A DNA stretch of 64,000 nucleotides. Source: Armillaria gallica (Eukaryota > Basidiomycota > Agaricomycetes > Agaricales > Physalacriaceae). Below the pieces are notes generated by a model. It was not told where the DNA came from. It searched no databases and saw only the letters and a list, made by a program, of their open reading frames with translations. The first letter of the stretch is position 1, and every line of letters begins with the position of its first letter. Shown in pieces: positions 23,001-35,802 of this stretch. The translations under genes were made by a program, and so were the position numbers. The stretch is taken from contig JBANDB010000003.1 of assembly GCA_037576215.1 (NCBI GenBank), positions 4,588,001 through 4,652,000 of the forward strand. The letters are read 5' to 3'.

Positions 23001-23245
23001 CCAGTGAAACGGGTACTGTTGCTTGCTTCGATAGTACTACCATCTGCCGGCATGGGCATCTATTGAATTAAAAATACTGTGCCTTTACTCTCGGACTAAA
23101 CTGTTTGTCAGACACGCTGCTCTATTGCCACAACGCTTATCTAGTTTCCCATGGATCTCTAAATTGGACTAGAGGTGTATATGAAACCTATAAAGATGAC
23201 GGAAGTTCAGGGTCTTAACTACTGATTCTCTTCCCTCGACGTGTC
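20096..23245. other. Long gene-poor region
   Basis: About 3.1 kb without any frame I can support. The longest ones (20253-20510 +, 20530-20796 -, 22742-23071 +) have no domain, no credible splice chain and overlap frames on the other strand. No direct repeat, terminal inverted repeat or RNA gene was evident by eye. It may be decayed mobile DNA or plain intergenic sequence. Confidence 0.45.
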
Positions 23246-23866
23246 ATGGCATGCCACAATGTTCCCGCTGGTTACTATCCGCCCCAAGGACCACAAAGAC
23301 CACCTTGTCCTTATGGACCGAACCCTCCTCCTTACCAGCAGAGTAATGCCTTTGCGGCTCCGTATGCTCAACAGACGCCTTTTCCAATGTCTACACCTCC
23401 ATACTCCTCATATCGTATGGACCCGCCCAATATTTCATCTTCTGGACGCCCTACCTCTTCCTCCCCTCCTTCAAATACACAAACTATGCAATCAGCAGCT
23501 AGCAGCATTGTAGGTCTTATACCCCTGTCTCTATTCCCCATTGACATTGTTCCGCCTCCGCAGACAAAAATCTTCGGTCTCGTACGTATCATTCTCCTTG
23601 GACCTGGATGAAAAATTTACACAGTTCAATTATCGACAGAATGAAGAAGTTCATGTGCAAATTGACGGCCGCAAATGGGTCATCGGCATAATTATCGGTG
23701 TATTATCTTTTTTCGATAAAGTAAGTATGTGGTAACTCGACAGCAGGATGCAAACCTTATATTTGTAAAACAGCTTGGTTATGGCTATAGGGTCAAATAC
23801 ACCAGTACGAATGGTCGGTGGAAAGAAGGCGCATTTCCCGTTGACCATATCCAACCCATGCACTAG
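23246..23866 (+). CDS. Small proline-rich protein with possible SH3/Tudor-like C-terminal domain
   Basis: Exon 1 from the ATG at 23246 encodes a Pro/Ser/Gln-rich N-terminus (GYYPPQGPQRPPCPYGPNPP). After one short intron whose borders are ambiguous (23510-23568) comes VSYVSFSLDLDEKFTQFNYR then EEVHVQIDGRKWVIGIIIG. After a second intron it continues LGYGYRVKYTSTNGRWKEGA and FPVDHIQPMH to the stop at 23866. The pattern xVhV..dGrWv.G.I....YrVkY....g.FpvdhI resembles small beta-barrel (Tudor/SH3-like) modules found in many agaricomycete proteins. Function unknown. Confidence 0.6.
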
Positions 23867-24766
23867 TGTATCTTTCATCAAATTTCGTTCGTCTTACGTT
23901 TCAACGCGTGTCATACAGTTCTAATGATTTGAACACTATGTAGTATATGGTATGAATTATAATCGGCGTCATGTTCCTCCATCTGCATTTATATATAAAC
24001 CAAACACGGCCGTGCCCTGAGATATTCGGGATCAATTCAAAGAGAGAAGACTAGCGCCTTCGAAGTATTGGAGTACATCGGATGCACTTCCGTAGGAATT
24101 ATTTAGGAAAGCGTGTAGACAGCATGTTTCTCCAGGAACAGACGCCCGTCGCCAATTCATAGCAGTATCAAAGATGAAACAAGAACAATGGATCGAAAGA
24201 CGGCGTCGAGGAAATCAGGTCACTTGCTAATGAACAGGGTCGCTTGTTGCACCGAATTGAGATGGGAAAAATCAAGTTGGATGTGACTCTGAGTAGAATA
24301 TCTGAAATAGCTCCTGCAGATGAGGAAACTGGGTTCCTTCCTTCGCTAGACAGAAATAAGTACTCGTTGTTCCCGTTCTAGAGGTCCCGTAACCAGCGCA
24401 CGGTGTGTTAAGAGACTGCCGCGAGTCGTTAAAAAAGCTGGACGGCGTCATCGAAATAAGCAAAGATAATAACGTACGCGGTTAATTGACGGCCAACTAC
24501 GGCATTTTGCGATGTTGACAGCTGTGTGGCTGTGCTTGTGGCAGCCGCCGAAGGACTTCGCCCAGTCAGTCAAGTCACATCTTCATCATTCTCCATTGTC
24601 TTGATACCCAAATCCCTCGTTTATCCTCACTTTCTGAAGCTCTTTTACTGTTGCGGGTTCACAGGCACTGGCGCTGCTTTAGTCATCTCAATTCCTCCAA
24701 TCGCATCACGCAAACAGCGGCTTGTTCAGCTTCCAATATTCTTATTCATTTTCTTAAACGACCATC
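23867..24766. other. Intergenic stretch
   Basis: Contains the 3' region of the small proline-rich gene and the promoter of the RasGAP gene. No domain-bearing frame was seen on either strand. Confidence 0.5.
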
Positions 24767-27565
24767 ATGTCCTATCCCGACCAACCTGGATCACCTAGCA
24801 GCATGTCTGGGAGGCGGCATACCAATCGAAATACCAATCGCTACAGCGTAACAGCGCTCTTTAGCATGGCTGCTGAGCAGGATGTTGAAGTCGAGGATGA
24901 ATTGGCCAGAGGTGCGTCGTTTAGGGTCTCTCTCATTTCCAGCTACAACGTGCCACTTACAACTATTTGAATAGCTCAAAAGCGTCTCCGTGACTTGAAA
25001 GGCAAAATTTCTGCGCAGTCCAAGAAGAACTTTGTCCTCGAGCGCGATGTGCGGTATCTTGACTCTCGGATCGCCTTATTGATACAGAACCGAATGGCTT
25101 TGGATGAGGTGTGTAATATCTGTTCTCACGGTGTCCCAGCCGCTTCAACGATGGGTTTATCCAGCAACGCGAAGTCGAGAGAACGCTAGAAGAAGTGGAT
25201 CCCACGGAAGGGCATTACCCAGACGACCGGAAGATACAGCAATATTCCAACCTTTTTTTCCTCCTTCAGTCAGAACCTCGACACATCGCTGCTCTCTGTC
25301 GTCTGGTCAGTTTGTCTGAGATCGATACGCTCCTTCAAACGGTCATGTTTACGCTATACGGCAACCAATATGAAAGCAGAGAAGAACACCTCCTTCTAAC
25401 GATGTTCCAGTCCGTTCTTTCGGCCCAGTTTGAGACTGCTACAGAGTTTGGCTCTCTACTTCGCGCCAATACCCCTGTCTCTCGAATGATGACGACTTAT
25501 ACCCGGCGGGGTCCAGGACAGAGCTATCTCAAGAGCGTTCTCGCAGAGCGTATCAACAGCTTGATTGAGCATAAAGATCTCAATCTGGAGATTAATCCTG
25601 TCAAGGTGATCTCCGTCCTCATCTCTTACCGGACATCACTGAAATCTGTTTGACTGTGCTCAGGTCTACGAACAAATGATCAACCAAATCGAGGAAGAGA
25701 CTGGGTCCCTTCCGCCAAATCTTCCTCGCGGCGTGGCCCCGGAAGTTGCTGCCGAAAATCTTGATGTTCAAGCGATCATTGCGCCGCGCTTAACGATGCT
25801 CATGGAGATTGCCAACAGTTTTCTGTTAACCATTATCGAGAGCCTAGAGAGTGTTCCTTATGGTATTCGCTGGATCTGTAAACAGATCAGAAGTTTAACA
25901 CGGGTGCGCGGGCTCATTCCAGCTAGAATATGACAGCTAAATCAGCTACATGATTAGCGTAAATATCCAGAGGCGACTGACTACGCTATCTGCTCTTTGA
26001 TTGGTGGCTTTTTCTTCCTTCGATTCATCAATCCTGCCATTGTAACGCCGCAGGCATATATGCTTGTTGAAGGTGTTCCGGCGAAGCATCCAAGACGGAC
26101 ATTGACATTGGTTAGTTCGACTGGAATCCTTTTTGCCTACTGCTTCTTAATATCTGTTTAGATTGCTAAGATGCTGCAAAATTTGGCAAACAAACCGTCC
26201 TATGCCAAGGAAGTCTACATGATGACTCTCAATCCTTTCGTCGAGAACAACAAAGCCCGCATCAATCAGTTCTTGAACAATCTGTGTGAAGTAGGGGACT
26301 TCTTTGACACACTTGAGGTATACATAGCTGTTTCGGCTAATCATTAGCATCTCACAACGTTTTTGTAGATGGATCAATATATGGCGCTTTCCAAGAAAGA
26401 TTTGATGATTCACATCACTCTGAACGAGCTGTATAATACGCACTCTCTCATCCTGCAGCATGTCGAAACACTGGTACGGTGCATTCATTTAACACTCCAG
26501 CATGCTATTAACCGTCCGTCAGTCGCCAAACGATAAGCATCACCTTCGCATCTTGACAGACGAACTTGGTCCCGCGCCACCCCAGGTTCCACGCAAAGAG
26601 AACCGCACTATTGAGCTTAATCTATATAGCCGCTGGGAGACGCCCGTTCATGATATTCAAAGCGCGTTGATGGATACGGTGTCGTCAAGTGACATGCTAT
26701 ACATGGAAACGAAATCTATCTTCGTCCAACTCATTCGATCGATACCTCACGCGGCTGAGAAGCAACCGTACAATCTAGCTGCTATCGCCGAACGTGCTGC
26801 GACAACTAAAGATGCCACTCTTGTACGGAAAGGCATCAAAGTCAAGGAGATGTTACGGGAGCTGGAAGAGCAGAAAATTGTTGAACAGGCCGATGGCTAC
26901 AAACTCATGCAGGATGAAGTCGCGGCCGAACTCGTGCATCTAGGGAACTTGCGAGAGAAAGTTCTGTTGGAGACGAAGTCGTTGGAGGCTGTCTACAAGA
27001 CGATTTGCGACCACAACAATTACATGCGCTCACAGCTGGAACAGTACAAAGCTTATCTGCAAAACGTACGGTTGACTGCGTCGAAAGACAAGGGCAGCAG
27101 TACTGGAGTAGGCGTCATCACTGTCGGGGGCAAGGAGAAGAAACCAGCTAAAGCTGTCGTTTTGGGACCATACAGATTCACTCATGCGCAGCTCGAGAAA
27201 GAGGGTATTATAGTTGAGAGTAACGTACCCGATAACCGGTAAGTGGCCGTCAATGCTGCCATTTGTGTTCCGCGCTTATGTTTGGTCAGGCGACCCAATA
27301 TCTATTTCAATATAACATCGCCTACACCAGGGACATTCATTATCGCTCTACACTACAAGGGCAGAGAAAGAGCAATCCTTGAGATGGACCTCAAGATTGA
27401 TGATCTACTTGAGAAGGTTTGCCTGCGTCTTCTATGGTAGTTCCAGAGCACTAACAGATTGTTCCGCAGCAAAAGGATAATAAACACCTTCTGGATCTGG
27501 AGTATGTTCAGTTGAACGTCCCTAAAGTCCTTGGCCTTCTGAAGAAGGTGTTCGCCAAGCGATGA
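24767..27565 (+). CDS. Ras GTPase-activating protein, IQGAP/Gap1 type
   Basis: Ten exons join in phase throughout (24767..24911, 24975..25108, 25165..25605, 25664..25903, 25958..26110, 26162..26317, 26369..26473, 26523..27238, 27290..27416, 27470..27565) to 770 residues. A coiled N-terminus leads into a RasGAP domain (about 130-480). Arg193 in [12 protein letters not shown] is the arginine finger, and [14 protein letters not shown] (about 337-350) is the GAP signature. The C-terminal part (about 540-770) matches RasGAP_C of IQGAP proteins ([14 protein letters not shown] to the end [13 protein letters not shown]). There is no calponin or IQ region, as in fission yeast Gap1/Sar1, which switches off Ras in mating and polarity. 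It acts at the plasma membrane on Ras-GTP. Confidence 0.93.
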
Positions 27566-27983
27566 TTGTTATACACTTTTTATTCTATCCTTAAACTTTC
27601 GTTCTTGTTTATATGGTTCTCATATGCTCTCCTTATATATATATTCTTTTCTTTTCTGGGCCGGATATCGTTGACCATCTTTCCCCGTCAGATGTATTAT
27701 TCTCTCTGTACTACAGGTACTAAAATTGTTGTCGATTACTCTGTAACATCAGAAATCCAGGAATTGTATATGCGCAGCGCCATTCTATCGGCAGCGTGCG
27801 CTGTTCGGCTTATTTAGCCGCATGGTTTCCGCCGCCCTGACAGAAATAGTTTCATCAGGACGTCCACTGCGGACTTCTTGGCTGTGTTTTCCCACCTACG
27901 TCTTTCCTTTGTCTTCTATCATCTAATTACTTCCGGACCTTTCCTTTTCATTTCGGATGTATGCCAAGTCGTGGTAGTCCATA

Positions 27984-30288
27984 ATGTGGTCTGCTTTTAC
28001 GACTTGTGTCTGGCTTTTTGTTTTCGCCCAAGCAATCGGTGTTGCTGCTCGGTATGCGGCCAGTTCTTCACCCCTCATCCTTCCTCTTCAATCGTATGCT
28101 CGTCGGGACGTCAATGCCAACGGGGCACATGCTGGCATCACCGCTGTGGGTATGGCCAGTACCAATCAGTATGTCAACCGGTTATGCATCATGAACTTCA
28201 CTCAATGGAACAGAGCATATTTCGCTATCCTCAAGGCTGGTGCAACATCGTTTCGGGTAGCACTAGACACCGCGTCAGCAGATTTATGGCTACTATCCAC
28301 TCAGTGTACCACGGACGTCTGCAAAGCAGTTCCACGCTACCCCTTGCAATACCAGAGTGGTACTTTCGTTACGGTCAACAACAACTCGACGGCATTCAGT
28401 GTCAGTTATTCAGATGGGACTAGTACGTTATACTTTGCTGTACTACTGCTCTTCATAAACCTCTTTGTAGCTGCCGAAGGCTTCGTCGCGAAAGAAACTG
28501 TTCAGTTAGCCAACTTGACGGTATCAAACCAAGTCCTTGGTTCGTCTAACTTCTTTGGAAACGTGGGATATACTTAGGTCATGAATGATGTTGATAGGCC
28601 TTATGACTTCTTCGAACGTGACACTTACCGACGATATCAGTGGCGTATTCGGACTTGGTTTCCCTCGACTCTCTAGTGTTTCTAACACCGTTACGAACTG
28701 TGCGTCTTCTTAGGCTATACGCAGGCGTGTCAATGACCATCCTGTCTAGCTACCCCTTTTTTCGTCCAGCTAGCGCAGCAAGGCGTCTTGGATTATCCCG
28801 TGTTTGGCTTGAGTCTCACTCGCAATGACACAGGCTCGCTCTCCATAGGTGAGCCATTTCGCCATCTTATCAGGAAATTTTATAACTCTTCCCTAGGCGC
28901 TATCGATTCATCTGTGGTCACTAATGTTACCAACATTGGCTGGCATGAGGTCGTAGAATTCGCGCCTATTGGCACAGAGAATAATGTATCCAGCTACCTG
29001 CAATGGGCTATCCCTTTGGATGGTTTCGCGGTATGTCTTGTCTTTTCATATATCATTAAATCTTCAATAACTCGTTAGGTTAATGGATCGTCTCTGACGC
29101 CCTCACCGACATACCCAAATATAACGAATAATGCATCTCTAGCAATGTTTGACGTGTAAGCCTGCTTTACTTCGCCATAGTCAAACAACTCAATTGCCGC
29201 AGTGGAAACAATGGCATTTACGGACCTTACCAAGATGTGAGCCCCCACTACAAGTTCCGACCTGCCAAGTCCTCAATCATATGACAGGTATCGCGCTTAT
29301 TTGCTGCAATTAGTGGTTCTCGACTGGTTGATACCAATCGTGAGTCTCATGAATGCCTGGTCGTAGCTATCGACATGAAACCTTTCGCGTTTCAGTAGGA
29401 TTATGGGCTATACCCTGTGACACGCTGGTTCCTATATCATTTACTTTTGGGTACTCCATTTATCTATTCTACTGGTCTTAAAAGTCTAACAAGATTGTTC
29501 AGAGAGCAAAATCTTACTCTTCAGCCTACCGACTATCTTATCGGTCCTGCTTCTGATAATCCGAATCTCTGTTTGTCTTGGCCGGGGGCCACATCGCCTA
29601 GCTCAGATGGCATTGATTGGCAGATGGGTCGGTTTTTTTCGTCACTGACGCTCAACGCTGTAACTTATCACCCCTTGATAGGTGTGCCTTTCCTTCGTAC
29701 TGTTTATGCCGCCTTCAGGTAAAGTGCAGTGCAGTACCTCTGAGATGAGAATGAATCTTATCATCGGTCAGTTACGGAATCAATACCAAGGAGCCGCCCA
29801 TGATAGGATTCTATCCTCTTAAAAACGCCACTAATGGAACGGAGTCCGCAGCATCGATATCCTCGTTCCTTTCTTCTGCATCGGCGACGGTGGCCACAGC
29901 ATTACCAAACTCTCTCCTATCAACGCCCACCTACACGACACCCCCTTATACCTTCAACACGTCGATCAGTGCGCCAACGGGCGGAATTGTTTCTACCGAG
30001 CTCGCCAATAGCACGTATAGCCCCATATTCGCGCAATTTGCCACCAATATCTCAGCGATGCCTACAATAGCCCCAACAGATACGTTGGAAACATATATCA
30101 TAACTGACACGTCCGGAGTGGTTACTACTATCACTTCCACAGCTTCGGTAACTTCTGTTACGCTTGGTGTACCACCCGGCTGGACTTCTGGCGTGGCTTC
30201 GCTCCACGCTCCATTATCGAGGACACGCTTGCTTTGTTTCTTATTGCCTGTAGCTTTACTATATATCTCGGACCATTTATTCTCATAG
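27984..30288 (+). CDS. Pepsin-like aspartic protease (A1 family), membrane- or GPI-anchored
   Basis: A multi-exon gene. A signal peptide (about 1-21) is followed by AYFAILKAGATSF and the first catalytic block RVALDTASADLWLLST, with DTAS in place of DTGS. The block FGLGFPRLSSVSNTVTN matches the usual FGLG flap-side motif. The second catalytic Asp, rebuilt across an intron near 29157-29204, lies in FDVGNNGIYGPYQD: DVGN replaces D[ST]G[ST]. A Ser/Thr-rich stalk (ITSTASVTSVTLG) and a terminal hydrophobic stretch (LLCFLLPVALLYI) suggest anchoring. An in-frame 45-nt intron (28169-28213) is likely. It should be a secreted or cell-surface protease; substrates unknown. Confidence 0.85.
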
Positions 30289-30501
30289 GCTTTGTATAAA
30301 TCGCATTCGCACATCTTCGAGTGTTTTCGTCCGGTTTTAAATTATCATGTAGTAGTTAACTGTCGGCCACACCGAGAACTTCCAGCGGCAAACAAACTAA
30401 AACATACTGGCTCAAGGGAGCAAGCAGTTCAATAGTTCAAAAACAATATATCAGAACATATCTCTGTCAGGAGTCAGGACTCCGAGGAAGCACATATGTG
30501 T

Positions 30502-30556
30502 CACGTGAAATCAACGCGCTGACGCGCTCCTGCTCGGCCCGCCTCTCCGGACGCGT
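30502..30556 (+). promoter_or_regulatory. E-box and MluI cell-cycle box upstream of RecQ
   Basis: CACGTG at 30502-30507 and ACGCGT at 30551-30556, with further ACGCGC/GACGCG cores between them, lie 60-115 bp before the RecQ start. ACGCGT is the MBF-bound MCB element that drives G1/S transcription of replication and repair genes in yeasts. Its role here is inferred from position. Confidence 0.4.
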
Positions 30557-30614
30557 TTGCTCCTCGTCACAGTCACGGTCACAACGGATGCCTGTTCCTT
30601 TGCTTCGTTCTTTC

Positions 30615-33600
30615 ATGTCTGGTCCAAAGAATAACCTCCAAGATGTTCTTCGGAAGCGCTCCAGCAACTCTTCAACGCCGGGATCTAACGCAATGTCTTC
30701 AAGACCACAGTCGTCCACCAGTGTAGGTCGCCTTGATGTATACAGAATACGTTGATGGTTACCTCGATTTGCCTCAGAGTTCGAAATTCAAGCCTGCCAC
30801 AGCTTCATCATCTAATCCGGTGACAAGCACAGGTGTGTTTCTTCTTGTTCCTTGTTCTCTTTTCTCATTCTTTTGTAGTTCGCAAAGTGCCTTCGCTGCC
30901 ATCTTTCGCTACACCGGGCTTTGGGAAATCGAAGATTGGCTCTAGGAACCCCGTGCAGGTACAACGACAAACGGACGCACCAGAGGTTACTTATGTAATC
31001 CAGGATTCCTCCTCTCCAGGCGTTAAGCGCACTGCAGTTACCGAAACGCACTCCTTGAAGCGGTCCAAAAACGCAGAGTCCAACAAGGAGAATGTAGCAC
31101 ATCCAAGCATCAGTCCTGTTCCATCCAAATCCAAGACAAAACACGTGTCACCTCCTCCGCCTCCCCCACGAGAGAGCAATGAAGATGCACCCTGGCTGGA
31201 CATGGACTTGGGCGAGGATTACGATCCAAATCCTTTTTCTCGAGTGGAGAAGGATTTCAAAACGTTATTAGAACCATTCAAATCTAAACCCTCGGTGTCT
31301 TCCCATTCTGATCCGGCGCCTGTGCGAATACTTTCACCTCCCTCTCTTCATAACAATGGACAGAAACCACCTCTGGCTTTGGCAAAGATGCTGTCCTATA
31401 ATGAGACATTGCACAAGGAAAATGCGCAGGCTATAGATGACTACCATCAAACTCACGATGAAAGCGTCGATATCATCACTTTAGAAGCTATTCGGTATGT
31501 TTCTTACGCCACAATCTCTTCTATTCTCTTCGAGGTTTCTAATACCCCGATTAGTGTCCTTCTGTCCAACCGTATAGAAAGTATCCGGAAACTCGTTGGA
31601 ACTGTCAAAGCAGATGTTGGAGACGGCTCAGAAGCTTCTATATCTTCTCCTTATTTCCAGAGCAGCTATGCTACAACAAGCTCGGACATGAGCATCTTGC
31701 CACCCGATTCATCCTACGACTTCTCGCGAATATCTAGCCGCTCCACAACAGCCCCATCTGAATCTCCTCTAGTAATCGATATCGATAACGACGACGCATT
31801 GTGGGACGACTTCGAGGATTTGCCTGAATACAACGAAGAGGATGATTCCGTTATCGAGATCCTCGATCCAGCTACAGAGATCTCTGACCCGGCCTTAGAA
31901 GGGTTGAAGCAAAGTCCGTATTATGAAGAGGTTACGCGGAAGCTCAAGAGTGTGTACGGCCTCCAAAATTTCCGACAGAATCAGTTGGCAGCAATAATAG
32001 CTGCCATGGAAGGTCGCGACGTCTTCGTACTCATGCCTACTGGTGGAGGGAAAAGTTTATGCTATCAACTACCTGCTGTATGTTCAGGTGGCCGAACCAA
32101 GGGCGTAACTTTCGTTGTGTCCCCTCTCAGGTCTCTGATGCAGAACCAAGTTGACGCTTTGAAAGAGAAGGGTGTCGACGTGTTGCGGTGGAGCCCAGGA
32201 TCCAGTGATACCAAGGATATTTTACAGCGCCTGAGGGGCGCTGTGAAGCCGAACCTCGTGTATATAACACCAGAGAAGTTGAAGGAAAGTGGCTCCGTAC
32301 AAAGCGTCTTATGGGACCTATATGATCGTGGTCAGCTTGCACGGTTTGTGATCGATGAAGCTCATTGCATCACAACGTGGGGGAAAGACTTTCGAGCGGC
32401 GGTGAGTGCATATACATACCATTTTGACGGCGCTGAACATAAGCTATCCATATCAGTATGAATCATTAGGCTCACTCCGTCGCGACTATCCGAACGTGCC
32501 AATAATGGCTTTGACCGCTACTGCCAACCAGAAGACGATAGACGATATCTTAGCGAAACTACAGCTGAAAGATACCGCTCTGTTCTCTCAATCCTTCAAT
32601 CGTACAAACCTCAACTATGTGATTACACCCAAGAAGAAGAACATGATCGATGAGATCTACAAATACGTACAGCAGAACCATCGTGGTCAAACTGGCGTAA
32701 TCTATTGTCTTGCCAGAGAAAAGTGCGAGAAGGTTGCCGCAGAACTTCAGAAGAAAGGGCTAAGTGCACGGCACTATCATGCCAAGATGGACGAGTCAGA
32801 TAAACAGCGAATACAGATTGGGTGGCAAACCGGTCAATACCACATCATTGTCGCGACGGTAAGTGGCGGTCTGTTCTGCCGCTCCTGTCGCTAAAGGCGG
32901 CTTGTAGATTGCCTTTGGAATGGGCATCGATAAACCTGATGGCAAGCCCATTCACTGAATGCTTTTCTCATGGTCTAAATTTTTTACAGTGCGATTCGTC
33001 ATTCACCACGATCTGCCTACCAGTCTCGATGGGTTAATCTCTTGTTTTCAACTTATGGGCTATCATTATTGACCAGCTTGTCAGGTATTATCAACAAACT
33101 GGGCGTGCAGGTCGCGACGGCTTGCCTGCGGATTGTATACTGTGTAGGCTCCGGATCATATCTCTTCTTCCGGAAAGGTGCTTATATACAAGCAGATTAC
33201 TCGTACCGTGACTTCAACAACGCAAAGATGATGATCACCAAGAATTGCGAGGAACGAGGCTCCACCCGCGAGCAAATGGAGAACGCAATCCAAGAAGTGA
33301 GAGAAGTCATGCAATATTGCGAAAACGATTCGGAATGTCGGCGTGTCCATCTCCTTCAGTTCTTTGGGGAGAAATTCGACGCTAAACATTGCCGGCGTCG
33401 GTGCAATAATTGTGCTAATCGGGAGGCCATGGTATCATGTAACGTGACGAAGGAGGCTCGCGATGCAATTGCGCTCGTCAGATCTCTAGAAAAGGACAAC
33501 GTAACATTGGATCAGTGTCGTTTGATTTTCAGAGGCGCAGAGCGTGCCACTCTCCAGAGATTCGACCCTTCACTGCGTGGTGCTGGTAGTCATCTGACTC

Positions 33601-33885
33601 AAGAACTCGTCGAACAGCTATTTTCCAAGTTAATTTCCCTGGATGTGTTCACAGAGGTGTCTCTGCCAAACGCAGCAGGATGGCATATTCAATACCTACG
33701 GGTGTGTTTCCTTTACGGTCGTAAGAACAAACCAGACTGACTAACTCTGTCAGATGGGGCAAGGCGTTCATGCGTTTTTACGATTACCGACGTATAGTAT
33801 CAACATCAGGCCGAAAGCCCCGAGGAAAGTGAATGACAAACCTGCTGGTCGCAAAGGGAAGGGGAGATCGGGATCCAAAGCATGA
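30615..33885 (+). CDS. RecQ-family DNA helicase (Sgs1/BLM type)
   Basis: The start MSGPKNNLQDVLRKRS splices across introns near 30723 and 30832 into a long acidic, low-complexity N-terminus. An in-frame intron at 31495-31554 is likely. The helicase core has motif 0 (GLQNFRQNQLAAI), Walker A (MPTGGGKSLCYQLPA), Walker B DEAH (VIDEAHC), motif III (MALTATAN), motif V and motif VI (QQTGRAGRDG). The RQC zinc-binding region follows (ECRRVHLLQFFGE, CRRRCNNC), with a winged helix to the end. No C-terminal HRDC domain is seen. RecQ helicases unwind recombination and replication intermediates 3'-5' in the nucleus. Several exon borders after 32400 are approximate. Confidence 0.92.
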
Positions 33886-34104
33886 TTGATGGTTTCTGTT
33901 ATTTTTATTGCTTGTTTATAGGATTACTCATGTATGTGGGCGCAATTTGTGATTTTATTGCGATCTAGGAGTGACTCATCATCGCCTGGATCGATGTCTA
34001 CAGTAACATGCAACATGCTCGGCGATTCGCGTTATCATACAAACAATCCTTTTGACTTCTATCCTCCCGCCATTTCCCATCCACAACGATGTATGTGCCT
34101 GGCG

Positions 34105-35663
34105 CTATGATACAGGTGTGGCTACGGGTTGGTCATTTGCCGCGGGCTCGCTTGCAACTGGTGCTTGCTCTGTAGACTTCACATTCTTTCCCTTACCGGG
34201 AGGTGGAGGATGGTACACCTTTTCCTGCAAGCGCTCTTTAGTTCATAGTCATCTCTGTTTCGACGAGGCATACCTTTTTCTTCTTCTTTTCTGGCTTGGC
34301 ATTGGGATCGGGATAAGCCAACTTCTCGATCTTCTGCCACTCTTCATTCTCCTGGAAGCTCTTTCGGATGGGATCTAGGATCTTATTGATTGCAGCTGCG
34401 ACGGAGGACTTCAGGTCCTTGGGATGGAGGGTCTTGGACTCAAAGTCAGCCTTCATGTCCGCGTAATTGGTGTAATGAGTCGGTCCGCCGAATTTAGCAT
34501 CACGGTCAATTGTGAATAACGTGCCCTCAGGAGCATCAGGTGTTGTGAATAGCGGCGAGGATTCTAATGCGCCTTCTGCGCCCTCTTTTAGTCTGTCCCG
34601 TCGCAGTTCGCTGATGGGGAACAGGACTGCCTCTGCGAATGCTAGAATACCATTGTCCTCGACATTTCCTTCCTCGCAAAACGCTGCTTTGATCTTTTTC
34701 CGAACGAGCTCAGGGGAATCGAGGAAATCGATCTTGGAGTTGGGATCTGATGAAGACATTTTGCCTCCTGCGAGACCGGGTACCATAGCATTCATGAGGT
34801 GTGCGCGTTTCGCGTAACCTAGCCGGGGTAGGTAAAGCTCCGCAAAGGTGAAGATTTTCCGCTGAGTCGTTCAGCCTAAGTGACGGATGGATACAAAAGG
34901 TGCATTCATACTTACCTGATCGATACCTCCGAATTGGAAGTCAACGCCGAGGTATTGCTCGTCAAGAGCCTGGAGACCGGGGTATAAAAGGCCACTAAGC
35001 AGAGGGCTCTCGACCTGCTTGACAACCTCGGCACCAGCTTTCTTTGCATCATGTTCGGAGACCGTAGCACAAAGCTTGTAGTTGTCGAGATTGTATTCCT
35101 TCGTTAATTGGTAGGACGAGCCTTCGACAAATCGCAATTTCGATACGGGTATGCCCAAAGAGTTGAATACGGCAAGGAGAATGAACTTATAGTATTTTGT
35201 CCGGTAAGCGACAAGTTCTAGAGGTGCCTTGAGATTGTCGAGGAAAGCGTGTACATCTGAAAGCCGGTCAGCCACGAAGGCGGGTCGATTCAACATATAG
35301 CGTACCAGCGAGGAGAATGGTGACCTTGAAATCAAGAATGAGAGATCTGTTATGATCGGAGGTGGGGGGACATACCTCGACGTCTGCTCTCAAGAAATCA
35401 GCTATCTTGGTCAAGGGCACGAAATATCCCAGATGAGCTGATAAAAGTTGAATCAACTGCACGATTACTGGGTCTACAATACTTACGTCGTCCCGTCGGC
35501 GCGGACCCTAGTCTCGTCAGAAATGATGAAGGCCGGAAGGATATCGCCACTCACCCCAGTAGCATTTAGGCGAACGTCCCTCTGCAAGAATCGCTTTGAT
35601 GAGGTCGCCACCAAGAACCTCCTGCAGGCGCCTGGTAATAAGTTCGTACTTTTCGTCCGCCAT
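34105..35663 (-). CDS. TYS1: Cytosolic tyrosyl-tRNA synthetase
   Basis: Begins [19 protein letters not shown] at 35663. The HIGH-like motif is spread over three exons and rejoins as SAPTGRPHLGYFVP. Further blocks are [41 protein letters not shown] and the KMSKS loop GGKMSSSDP. The C-terminal part ([16 protein letters not shown], a Lys run, then [11 protein letters not shown]) ends at a stop at 34105. It attaches tyrosine to tRNA-Tyr with ATP in the cytosol; the archaeal/eukaryotic type-I form with a short basic tail fits the length. It is divergent from the ER DnaJ gene with 139 bp between starts, and convergent with RecQ. Confidence 0.93.
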
Positions 35664-35723
35664 GTGAGTCACAGAGAGAAATAGCAATTACTGTCAAGAA
35701 AATTTAAATAATTTCGTGAATCT

Positions 35724-35731
35724 TCACGTGA
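35724..35731. promoter_or_regulatory. TCACGTGA palindrome in bidirectional promoter
   Basis: A perfect 8-bp palindrome with a CACGTG core sits in the 139-bp gap between the start codons of TyrRS and the ER DnaJ gene. It is a possible bHLH site; function is inferred only from position. Confidence 0.4.
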
Positions 35732-35802
35732 TCAAAAAATATACGTGTCCGGAACGATGTTGCGGTCATTGCATCTTCTTCCGTATCCTCTTACTTGTCG
35801 TC

